From the NCBI GenBank assembly GCA_017305195.1, contig JAFKMU010000050.1:42023-106022 (forward strand): 64,000 bases of DNA, written 5' to 3'. Shown here piece by piece: positions 53,007-60,892 of this stretch. Source of the stretch: Verrucomicrobiota bacterium (lineage in GTDB: Bacteria > Verrucomicrobiota > Verrucomicrobiia > Chthoniobacterales > Terrimicrobiaceae). Below the pieces are notes generated by a model. The model saw only the letters and a list, made by a program, of their open reading frames with translations. It was not told the origin of the DNA and searched no databases. Made by a program: the position numbers and the translations under genes. Numbering within the stretch: position 1 is the first letter of the stretch; each line of letters begins with the position of its first letter.

Positions 53007-54938
53007 GTGACGCCGCTCGATTGGTTCATCCTCGTTGCTCCGCTGACGCTTGTTTTTGCGATGGCGATTTATTCCCGGCGCTATTTGCGGAGCGTGGCGG
53101 ATTTCATGTCGGCGGGCCGCGTGGCCGGGCCCTATCTGCTGGCGGTGGCGAGGGGAGAGATGCAGGCGGGCGCGGTGGTGTTTGTCGCGTCGTTCGAGCT
53201 GATTTCGCGCTCCGGCTTCACCCTGAACTGGTGGGGTCTCATCGGCATCCCGGTGAGCCTGCTTGTCGCCCTATCGGGATTCGTCGTCTATCGCTTTCGC
53301 CAGACGCGGGCGCTTACGCTCTCGCAGTTCTTTGAACAACGCTACAGCCGCAGGTTGCGGGTGTTCACCGGCATGCTCGGGTTTGTCGCGGGCATGGTAA
53401 ACTTCGGCATCATTCCCGCCGTGGGCGCGCGGGCCATGGTGTATTTCCTCGGCCTTCCCGCGACGATCCAGGTGGCGGGGTGGTCCTTTGACACCTACAT
53501 CGCGCTCATGGCGCTCTTCCTCGGAGGCGCGTTGTTCATGGTGCTCTGCGGCGGGCTCATTTCCATGATGGTGACGGACTGCCTGGAGGGCATCCTTTCG
53601 CAGGTGTTCTACCTCGTCATCATTGCCGCGCTGCTGATGCTCTTCCAATGGCGCGAGATCAACGAGGTGCTCGTCGCCCAGCCGCCGGGGCAGTCCCTGC
53701 TCAACCCCTTCGACTCCTCGGGGATCAAGGATTTCAACCTCTGGTACATCCTCATGGGCCTGTTTGTCACCGTCTATGGCACGATGGCCTGGCAGAATGC
53801 CCAAGGGTACAACTCCGCCGCGATCTCGCCGCACGCCTCGGTGATGGGCGGCATCCTCGGGCGCTGGAGGGAGGCGGGCAAGGCCGCCGTCGTCACGCTC
53901 CTCGCGGTCTGCGCCATGACGTTTCTCAAGCACCCCGACTTCGCCGCGCAGGCCCAGCCGGTGCTCGATGAGGTGGCGCGTATTGGCAATCCCCAGATCG
54001 AGCAGCAGATGCTCATCCCCTGCGCGCTTTCCCACTTTCTCCCGGCGGGAATTCTCGGTCTGCTCTGCGCCATCCTGCTCATGGGCATCATCGGCGGCGA
54101 CTCGAGCCATATTCATTCCTGGGGCGGCATTTTCATCCAGGATGTCGTGATGCCGCTGCGCAAGGAACCGCTCTCGCCGGAGCGCCACATCCTGTGGCTG
54201 CGCCTCTCGATGGTCGGCGTGGCCGTGTTTGCCTTTCTCTTCGGCATCTTCTTCCGGCAAACCGAGTATATCTTTCTGTGGTGGGCGGTGACCATGGCCA
54301 TCTATGTCGGCGGTGCGGGAGCGGTCATCATTGGCGGGTTGTATTGGAAGAAAGGCACGACCGCCGGAGCCTGGACGGCGCTGCTCGTGGGCTCGACACT
54401 CTCGGTGGCGGGCATCCTCGCGCGGCAGGTCTGGGGTGGTGCCTTTCCGATCAATGTCCAGCAGGCTTCGTTCTTTGCCACGCTCCTCGCCCTCGTTTCC
54501 TACGTGGCCGTATCCCTGCTGACGTGCCGCGAGGATTTCAACATGGACCGCCTGCTGCACCGGGGCGCCTACGCGGTGAATGATCCCGCGCTCAAGCCCA
54601 TCGCTCCCATGCCCTCGGCGTGGAGCCGCATGGTCGGCGTGACCTCGGACTTCTCGCGCTCGGACAAGTGGATCGCGGGTTCCTACCTGGGGTGGAGCCT
54701 GCTATGGTTCGTTGTTTTCCTCACCGGCTGCGCGTGGAATCTCCTCGCGCCCTGGCCGGAGGAGGTGTGGTCAGCCTACTGGCATGTCGTGGGCGTCGGT
54801 GTGCCGGTCTTCATGGCGCTGGTCATGGCCGTGTGGTTCACCTGGGGAGGCGTGCGCGACATGGGCCGGTTGTTCCGCAAGCTCTCCGCCGAGCGCGTCG
54901 ACCCGTCGGATGACGGATCGGTGTCGGGCGGGCATTGA
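53007..54938 (+). CDS. Sodium/solute symporter (SSS family)
   Basis: 643 residues with about 14 membrane helices, GTG start. DWFILVAPLTLVFAMAIYSR, DFMSAGRVAGPYLLAVARGE, SRSGFTLNWWGLIGIPVSLL and TMAWQNAQGYNSAAISPH are SSS landmarks. ILLMGIIGGDSSHIHSWGGI contains the Na+-site segment (GGDSS). A long C-terminal tail ends VWFTWGGVRDMGRLFRKLSA. It should import a sugar or sugar acid with Na+. The gene is in the operon 31 bp after the esterase. A homologous tail appears at the right edge of the window (63797-64000). Confidence 0.88.
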   Translation: MTPLDWFILVAPLTLVFAMAIYSRRYLRSVADFMSAGRVAGPYLLAVARGEMQAGAVVFVASFELISRSGFTLNWWGLIGIPVSLLVALSGFVVYRFRQTRALTLSQFFEQRYSRRLRVFTGMLGFVAGMVNFGIIPAVGARAMVYFLGLPATIQVAGWSFDTYIALMALFLGGALFMVLCGGLISMMVTDCLEGILSQVFYLVIIAALLMLFQWREINEVLVAQPPGQSLLNPFDSSGIKDFNLWYILMGLFVTVYGTMAWQNAQGYNSAAISPHASVMGGILGRWREAGKAAVVTLLAVCAMTFLKHPDFAAQAQPVLDEVARIGNPQIEQQMLIPCALSHFLPAGILGLLCAILLMGIIGGDSSHIHSWGGIFIQDVVMPLRKEPLSPERHILWLRLSMVGVAVFAFLFGIFFRQTEYIFLWWAVTMAIYVGGAGAVIIGGLYWKKGTTAGAWTALLVGSTLSVAGILARQVWGGAFPINVQQASFFATLLALVSYVAVSLLTCREDFNMDRLLHRGAYAVNDPALKPIAPMPSAWSRMVGVTSDFSRSDKWIAGSYLGWSLLWFVVFLTGCAWNLLAPWPEEVWSAYWHVVGVGVPVFMALVMAVWFTWGGVRDMGRLFRKLSAERVDPSDDGSVSGGH

Positions 54939-54963
54939 CGGAAGAGCGCCCGCTTTATTTCTT
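54928..54963 (+). terminator. Terminator of the glycosidase operon
   Basis: GCGGGC (54928-54933) pairs with GCCCGC (54948-54953) over a 14-base loop containing the symporter stop codon, followed by TTTATTTCTT. This fits a weak intrinsic terminator in the 16-bp gap between the convergent symporter and LamG-like genes. Confidence 0.5.
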
Positions 54964-55740
54964 GCCCAGATCCTGCTGGCGGATTGCTTCCAACTGGTCC
55001 AGCGAGAGCGCCGCGGAGGAATCATTCTCCGAGGCAAAGAGGCGGAAGTTATCCATCCAGCCCTTGAACGGACGCTCGAAGTTTCCCGAGTTGAGCAGCA
55101 TGAGCTGAGCTTTCACATCGGCGAGGCTGCCTGCCGGGACGTTTTTACTTCCCGCTTCGGTCACCCCCTCGGCCGGAGAGCCGATGTAATAAACAATCGT
55201 GTGGGTGTCACTGTCATACGACACCGCAAAGAAGATCCAGGAGCCGGTCGCTGCGTAGGCTTCCTGCTCGGATGAGGAGCCATTGCCATTGATGATGGTG
55301 GCCAGCGTGCCGTCGGCCGGATTGCCGAAGATGAAAAAACCGCCCGCAGGCGATACGATTTCGACCAGCCGCGAGCCGTCGCCCACGGGCTTGTCGCCTT
55401 CCGTCTTGATCCATCCGGTGACCGTGAAGGACTGAGCGGTGAGCTGGGCCGACTTCACCGCAGCCAGCCCTCCGACGCCTTCCTTGCCCATGGCCGTGGC
55501 CGTGGAGTTATCCAGTGCGAGATCTGTCGGCGCACCCGTGAGGCCCGATCCGGCGGGACCATGCAAATCCGCCTCCTGGCGATCCGAAGAGCGGAAGACC
55601 AGGTTCCCGGGATCGGAGCCCTTGTTGGCCTCGACCTTGCCGGGCGAATTGAAATCGAAAAAGAAGAGAGGCTGCGGGGTTTCTGCGCAGAGGGTGAGGG
55701 GAAGGGCCAGGGAGATCGCGGCAGGGAGGAGGGTTTTCAT
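54955..55740 (-). CDS. Secreted LamG/concanavalin-A-like domain protein
   Basis: 261 residues. A signal peptide (MKTLLPAAISLALPLTLCAE) is followed by a single LamG-like jelly-roll: PLFFFDFNSPGKVEANKGSD, QSFTVTGWIKTEGDKPVGDG, TGSWIFFAVSYDSDTHTIVY and GWMDNFRLFASENDSSAALS. Such domains bind glycans or proteins at the cell surface. An operator copy lies 3-22 bases upstream of its ATG, so it is expected to be controlled like the glycosidases. It has no catalytic motif. A lipid or PEP-CTERM anchor is absent, so it is probably released or periplasmic. Confidence 0.78.
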   Translation of the reverse strand: MKTLLPAAISLALPLTLCAETPQPLFFFDFNSPGKVEANKGSDPGNLVFRSSDRQEADLHGPAGSGLTGAPTDLALDNSTATAMGKEGVGGLAAVKSAQLTAQSFTVTGWIKTEGDKPVGDGSRLVEIVSPAGGFFIFGNPADGTLATIINGNGSSSEQEAYAATGSWIFFAVSYDSDTHTIVYYIGSPAEGVTEAGSKNVPAGSLADVKAQLMLLNSGNFERPFKGWMDNFRLFASENDSSAALSLDQLEAIRQQDLGKK

Positions 55741-55742
55741 AA

Positions 55743-55762
55743 AATCACATCCGGATTTGATT
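55743..55762. promoter_or_regulatory. Palindromic operator before LamG-like gene
   Basis: AATCACATCCGGATTTGATT, the same palindrome with one mismatch (GTG to TTG in the right half). It abuts the ATG of the LamG-like gene on the minus strand, so binding would block transcription start or leader elongation. Confidence 0.75.
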
Positions 55763-55810
55763 TATTTCATACGGCGTTGTCCGGAGAGCGTCAAATCAAA
55801 TTGGCCGCGG

Positions 55811-56860
55811 CTACCGGTGGCCGTGGCGTCCGGTGGATTTGCGGATTTTCAAGATGGGGTCGATGGTGGCGATCTCCCTGGAGGACGGATTGGCGATGGT
55901 CTTGAGCAGGATCTCGACGGCGCGGCGCATGCTTATGCGTGGGCTTTGGTTGATCGAGGTGATGGAGGGGACGACATATTGACCCACGTCGAGATCGTCA
56001 AAGCCCGTAAGCGAAAAGTCGCCCGGGATCTGGAACTTGCAGTCCACGAGATGCCGTGCCGCGCCGATTCCCACCAGGTCGTTCACCGCCATCAGCGCAG
56101 TCGGGGGCTTTTTGGAGGAAAGCACGATCTCTGCCAACTGAATGCCGTCGGCGTAGGACTCGATACCGGGCGAGGGGAGCACAAAGGAGCGCAGGCATTT
56201 TGCCGGGTTCAGGCCGTGATCCTCGAGGGCGCTCACGAGACCGTTCCAGCGCCAGGGGTTGGAGGCCGAGAAACCCAGCGCGCCAAAGGTGCGATGGCCG
56301 AGCGTATACAAATGATCGACCAGGAGGTGCATGGCCTGCTTGCGGTCGAAATAAACGGACGGGCCGATCTCCGGCTCGACAGGATCGACATGCACGGCGG
56401 GCAATCCGCCGAGCCACCGGTCGATCTCATCACGCTGCGAATACGACTGGATCAGGATCACGCCATCGACCCGCATGCGGCGGAAGTCGCTCAGGATGGT
56501 CTTTTCGGCCTCCGGGTTCTGCGTGCTGATCGCGAGGACGCCCCGGTAGCTTTTCTCGTGCAGGAACTCGTCGAGCGAGGCGATCTTGTCCACGACGAGA
56601 GGGCTGCGCGGATGCCCGAAGCAGATGCCGATGAGGCCGGTCGATTTGCCGTTGAGTCCACGGGCCAGAGGATTGGGCTGGAAGCCCAGCTCCTGCATCG
56701 CGGCCAGCACCCGCTCCCGCGTGGCCTGCTTGACCTCGGGGTGTCCGTTGATGGCTCGCGACACGGTCCACTCGGAGAGACCGAGGTACTTGGCCAGGTC
56801 GAGAGTCGATCTCACTTTTCGATTCTCATCCGTTTTTGGTTTGGCGCTCTTTTTCGACAT
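55811..56860 (-). CDS. LacI-family transcriptional regulator
   Basis: 349 residues from ATG 56860 (GGGAGAGG ribosome site 5 bases away); a longer frame to 57190 runs through the divergent promoter and is rejected. The N-terminal helix-turn-helix is STLDLAKYLGLSEWTVSRAI at about 18-37, followed by NGHPEVKQATRERVLAAMQE and the hinge LGFQPNPLARGL. The sugar-sensing core has IGICFGHPRSPLVVD, VDGVILIQSYSQRDEID and FSLTGFDDLDVGQYVVPSIT. It is divergent from the beta-helix gene with an operator between them. All five operators lie within 18 kb of it, so it is the obvious candidate to bind them and release them when a catabolic intermediate appears. Confidence 0.9.
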   Translation of the reverse strand: MSKKSAKPKTDENRKVRSTLDLAKYLGLSEWTVSRAINGHPEVKQATRERVLAAMQELGFQPNPLARGLNGKSTGLIGICFGHPRSPLVVDKIASLDEFLHEKSYRGVLAISTQNPEAEKTILSDFRRMRVDGVILIQSYSQRDEIDRWLGGLPAVHVDPVEPEIGPSVYFDRKQAMHLLVDHLYTLGHRTFGALGFSASNPWRWNGLVSALEDHGLNPAKCLRSFVLPSPGIESYADGIQLAEIVLSSKKPPTALMAVNDLVGIGAARHLVDCKFQIPGDFSLTGFDDLDVGQYVVPSITSINQSPRISMRRAVEILLKTIANPSSREIATIDPILKIRKSTGRHGHR

Positions 56861-56942
56861 AAATGCCTCTCCCAGAGCTAGCGCCGTATCGACGGAATCG
56901 CAAGGAGCAAAGTCATTCGCAGGGATTATCTCCCGTGGCATA

Positions 56943-56971
56943 TTGACAATCACATCCGGATGTGAGTTAAT
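56943..56971 (+). promoter_or_regulatory. Promoter with palindromic operator, beta-helix operon
   Basis: TTGACA (56943-56948) runs into the palindrome copy at 56948-56967, whose inner 16 bp TCACATCCGGATGTGA are perfect and whose outer right arm has one mismatch. GTTAAT (56966-56971), 17 bp from TTGACA, is a fair -10. From TTGACA through the inner palindrome this promoter is identical to the one in front of the pseudopilin cassette. It also lies between the LacI gene and the beta-helix gene, so it may mediate autoregulation. Confidence 0.82.
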
Positions 56972-57032
56972 GCCGTACATGCTGCCGCCGCCAAAACCAC
57001 GGAGGCGGCTTTCCCTGATCCTCCCACCTGTC

Positions 57033-58181
57033 ATGAAATCTCCCCTTGTCCTGGTTTTCCTCGCAACGACTAGTCTGGCATTTGCCCAGGCCGAAACCGG
57101 CCGCGTGCTGCTCGTCGACCGGCGGGGAGGAGGGCAATACACCTCCATTCGCGCGGCGGGCAAGGCCGCCCAGCCCGGCGATACCATCAAGGTCGCGCCC
57201 GGCAGCGGACCCTACCGCGAGATGCTCATGATTACGGCTTCGGGACTGCCGGGCCAGCCAATCACGGTCGATGGTTCCGGCGAGACGGTGACGGGCTTTG
57301 AGCCGCTCACGGGATTTGAAAAAGTGGGCGATAATTACGTGTGCGACCTGAAACCGTTGTTCGCGAAGATCCCCGCCGCGCAGGGGTTCGTCAAAAAGGA
57401 CGGTGCCTGGGTGAGCAACAATCCCAGGGTGACGCTGCCGGTGCTGCCCGTGGTGCTGACCTACCAGGGCGAGCGCGTGGTGCAGGATGCGCAGACGGCG
57501 CAGCTCACCAAGTATGCGACTTATTCGCCCGGGGAGGGAACGCTCACCCTGCTGCCCGGCGTGAGCCCCGAGGGTTGGGAGATTTCGCTCCGCCAACCCG
57601 TCATCCAGATCACCAATGCGTCCTATCAGACGTACCGCAACATCAAGGCCTCCGGCAGCCTCAACGATGGCTTCAATCTCCACGGCGACGGCCACGACCT
57701 CCTCTTTGAAAACATCGAGGGCTTTAACAACATGGATGAGGGTTTTTCCTCGCACGATCAGATCGTCTGCGAGATTCGCGGGGCGAAGTTCTGGGCCAAT
57801 GACAACGGCATCGCCAATGGCGGGGGCTCGACCACCACGGCCAGCGACCTCCAGAGCTTTTCCAATCTCGGCTGGGGCATTGCCTTTGCCAAGGGCGGCC
57901 CGACCGTTCTCCGCAACGTGCAGGCCTGGAACAATGGCGTCACCCAGTTGATCTTCACTCCCGGCACGGAGGTGACCGGCGAGAATGTGAAAGTCTACAA
58001 TCCGCCATGGACGACCAAGCCGTGGCTGAACTATCAGGAAAGCTCCGGGCGCTCCGCCTGCGAGGCTTTTATGAATGAAGCCCGGGATTCCTTCCCGGAC
58101 GGTCTTGTCGAAGTCCTGCCGGAAGAGCAGGCTCCAGCCAATGCGTTTGTGTTAGCCCGCAGCGGTGAACCCAGCAAATGA
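57033..58181 (+). CDS. Secreted right-handed beta-helix protein (polysaccharide-lyase-like)
   Basis: 382 residues with a signal peptide (MKSPLVLVFLATTSLAFAQ). LLVDRRGGGQYTSIRAAGKA and AQPGDTIKVAPGSGPYREML are the start of the parallel beta-helix seen in pectate-lyase and pectinesterase-like proteins. YQTYRNIKASGSLNDGFNLH, GDGHDLLFENIEGFNNMDEG and GAKFWANDNGIANGG are consecutive coils. No catalytic set of a known lyase family was identified. Upstream in-frame ATGs (56970, 56979) exist, but ATG 57033 gives the cleanest signal peptide. The product should act in the periplasm or outside on the polymer whose fragments are taken up. Confidence 0.82.
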   Translation: MKSPLVLVFLATTSLAFAQAETGRVLLVDRRGGGQYTSIRAAGKAAQPGDTIKVAPGSGPYREMLMITASGLPGQPITVDGSGETVTGFEPLTGFEKVGDNYVCDLKPLFAKIPAAQGFVKKDGAWVSNNPRVTLPVLPVVLTYQGERVVQDAQTAQLTKYATYSPGEGTLTLLPGVSPEGWEISLRQPVIQITNASYQTYRNIKASGSLNDGFNLHGDGHDLLFENIEGFNNMDEGFSSHDQIVCEIRGAKFWANDNGIANGGGSTTTASDLQSFSNLGWGIAFAKGGPTVLRNVQAWNNGVTQLIFTPGTEVTGENVKVYNPPWTTKPWLNYQESSGRSACEAFMNEARDSFPDGLVEVLPEEQAPANAFVLARSGEPSK

Positions 58182-60047
58182 GCAATCCCTCCCACCACTC
58201 CCACATGATGCGCAGCTCCGCCAGTATCCTCCGCCTTTTCACCGCCTCGGCCGCTCTGCTGGCCGCCTGCCTGTCCCTGTCGGCGCAGACGCCCGCTCCT
58301 CAGCCCGGGGGCTCGCCTCAGCCGCCTGCGCCGCCGGTCCTCTCGCCCGATCATCCCGAGAATCTCCAGGCAGCCATCCGCTATGCCATCAAGTACAAGG
58401 CGGCCGAACTCGTGATCCCGCCCGGGATCTACCGCCTCCCGCCCCTGCCCACCGGCGGCGGGCCGGATGCCTGGCACATCGTGGTCGAGAACGCCAGCGA
58501 CCTCGCGATCAAGGCCGAGGGCGTCACGCTGGTCTTCACCGACCGTTTCCGCTCCGGCATCACCTTCCAGAAATGCACCAATGTTTCCTTCAGCGGAGCG
58601 ACGCTGAAGAAGGAGGCGGTGACCTTTACCCAGGGCCGGGTGGAGGCCATCTCGGCGGATGGCAGCCAGATCGACGTGCGCATCGCGGCGGGCTATCCGA
58701 CCGACCTGCACGATCCGAAGGCTTTTGAGCATGCCTGGCTGTTGTTCTTCGACCCCGCGACGCGGCATCAAGACGGAGAACATCTCGTCCACCCCTGTGA
58801 AGATCAACGTCGGCGACCTCGTCGCCATGCGCGGCGCGGTCTACCCCGACCTGCGCGCCTTTGAATGCGGCGGCATGAAGTTCACCGACATCGCGGTGCG
58901 CGGAGGGTCGGGCTTCTGTTTCCAGGACTCCGGCGGAGAGGGAAACAATCTCTACGAGCGCTGCTCGATCAGCTACCGTGACATGCCCGAGGGGGCGAAG
59001 GACGCGCCGCTGCTCGCAGCCAATGCCGACGGTCTGCACAGCGCCGACGCGCGCATCGGCCCCAAGGTGATCGACTGCCGCTTCGAGGGACTGAACGACG
59101 ACGCCATCGCCATTCACGGCACCTATGCGATGGTGCTGGAGGCTAATGAAAATCGCATCGTTGCCTATCGCGTGCCGATGACGCGCTCCAAGATGATCGG
59201 CCGCCCGGGCGACAAGCTGCACTTCTACGACGAAAACCTCGCCCTCGCCGGGGAGGCCATCATCACCGGAGTCAAGGCGCTCATAGATTACCAGAATACC
59301 TACGATCCGGGAAACCGCTACTCGGCCTTCCGCCCGCGCAAAAATGCCGGGTACATCGAGCTCACGCTCGACCGTCCCGTTCCTGCCAGGCGGCAGTGGC
59401 TGCTGGCGAACCAGAACGATTGCGGCGGCGACTTTATCGTGCGCAATGCCCAGATCCGCGACACCTCGGCGCGCGGAGTTTACGCCCAGTCGCCGGGCGG
59501 ATTGATCGAGGGATGCACGATTCAAAACACGGGCCGCGCGGCGGTGGAGTTCAACACCGAGACGGGCATCTGGAGCCAGGCCGATTACTCCAGCAACGTC
59601 ATCGTGCGCAACAACACCTTCCGCAGCGTCGCGACGAATCGCCGCCCGGGGCTGCTGCGGCACGCCGGGGCGGTGACCATCCTCGCCTTCAATGGCCGCA
59701 CCTACATCCCGCGCTCGGGAGGACATCGCAACATCACGATCGAGAACAACCGCTTCGAGGACATCGATGGCCTGAACATCCTCGTCTGCTCCGCGCAGGA
59801 CATCACCATCCGGGGCAACGATTTCATCAATCCGATGCGCAATGAAAAGACCTTCGGCGTCGAGAAGGGCGTCGATCCCACGTCGCTCATCTGGATCAAC
59901 GAAAGCAGTGATGTGAAGCTCTCTGGCAACGTCGTGACCAATCCCGGTCCGTTCCTGAAAAAACTGGTCGGAGCTTCGGCCACGGGCTCGGGTTCCGGCC
60001 TGGAATCGGGAGTTGTTATTGCCGGGGACCCGGCAAAGGCTCCATAA
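58178..60047 (+). pseudogene. Second right-handed beta-helix protein, frameshifted
   Basis: Two adjacent frames form one protein. 58178 to about 58763 encodes a signal peptide (LRLFTASAALLAACLSLSAQ), a Pro-rich linker and the first helix coils ending ...FEHAWLLFFDPATR. From about 58764 another frame continues GIKTENISSTPVKINVGDLV and runs to TAA 60047 with coils such as NLYERCSISYRDM, VIDCRFEGLNDDAIAIHGTY, NVIVRNNTFRSVA and NITIENNRFEDIDGLNILVC. One missing base at ACGCGGCATC (58760-58769) explains the break; restoring it would give about 620 residues. The second half keeps coding character, so the shift may be recent or a sequencing error. The start overlaps the previous stop (ATGA). Confidence 0.8.
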
Positions 60048-60064
60048 TTCTACTCCCCCCCGGC

Positions 60065-60784
60065 ATGAGTTTCCTCCCCAGACACTGTCCGCCCGTTGGT
60101 TCGTCGTTGCGTGCGGATAAAGATCATCATTCCTTGGCGGCATTCACGCTGATGGAGCTGCTGGCGGGCATGGGGATCGTTGCCGTGCTCGTGGCCATGA
60201 CGCTTTCCGGCCTGACGCAGGTGCGTTCCGCCGGCGACTCGGCGAAATGCGTGGCCAGTCTGCGTGCGGTAGGGCAGGGCATTGTCTTCTACGTCAATGA
60301 CAACACCTTTAGCCTTCCAGCCTATCCATACCAGCCGGCCCTTGGCCAGTTGCCGGGACCGCTGAACTCCGGACAGAAGCCGGTGAGCAGCCGGAAATAC
60401 CAGGGAATGCTCGCCTATATGATCTATCCCTATCTCGGCCTCCCCGAGCCGACCTCGCAGGATCGCGTCGTGCCGATGCTGCAATGCCCTGCCTGGAAAA
60501 GGGAAACGAAGAATCCCAGCGGTGTCAGCTATTATCTCCCCAACGATGCAGTGATCGATGGCAGGCATGTGAAGCCCTTTGGATATCCCGCGCCGAGCTA
60601 CGTCGAACCTATGCGCATGCTGGGCCTCCCGGGGTCGCTCTCCTCGATCCCTGTCCTTCAGGATATCGACCGCATGGTGCCCGGGATTTCCGGGGCGGAT
60701 TGGGCAGCTGATCTCCCAGCGAAACCCGTGCACCGAGGCCGGCGCAACCTGCTCTATCTCGACGGCCACGTGACCTCACTGTAG
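60065..60784 (+). CDS. Pseudopilin with C-terminal Asp-Gly motif (DUF1559-like)
   Basis: 239 residues. The prepilin motif AFTLMELLAGMGIVAVLVAM has cleavage after Ala26 and Glu at +5. The rest has GspG-like features: DSAKCVASLRAVGQGIVFYV and a C-terminal LLYLDGHVTSL, close to the H-x9-DG end of pilin-like proteins common in Planctomycetes and Verrucomicrobia. It follows the beta-helix genes by 17 bp and is probably in their operon. It could be the major subunit of a short pilus that works with the cassette proteins. Confidence 0.78.
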   Translation: MSFLPRHCPPVGSSLRADKDHHSLAAFTLMELLAGMGIVAVLVAMTLSGLTQVRSAGDSAKCVASLRAVGQGIVFYVNDNTFSLPAYPYQPALGQLPGPLNSGQKPVSSRKYQGMLAYMIYPYLGLPEPTSQDRVVPMLQCPAWKRETKNPSGVSYYLPNDAVIDGRHVKPFGYPAPSYVEPMRMLGLPGSLSSIPVLQDIDRMVPGISGADWAADLPAKPVHRGRRNLLYLDGHVTSL

Positions 60785-60805
60785 CCAGCGCCTCCGGGAT
60801 TCTAC

Positions 60806-60852
60806 TTGACTCTCATGACTTTTGCCGCAATAAATCACATCCGGATTAGAAA
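60806..60852 (+). promoter_or_regulatory. Promoter and degenerate operator, beta-strand repeat gene
   Basis: TTGACT (60806-60811) and AATAAA (60829-60834) are 17 bp apart. AATCACATCCGGATTAGA from 60833 keeps the left half of the operator perfectly and four bases of the right half; the outer right arm has decayed. It would overlap the transcription start, consistent with repression, at lower affinity than the other four copies. Confidence 0.55.
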
Positions 60853-60892
60853 GACTCACCCCATCGTCCCTCCACCTCAAGAATCACGCGAA

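Noticed and set aside
56861..57190. Extended N-terminus of the LacI protein
   Set aside because: It would translate through the divergent promoter and operator; ATG 56860 has a good ribosome site and fits family length.
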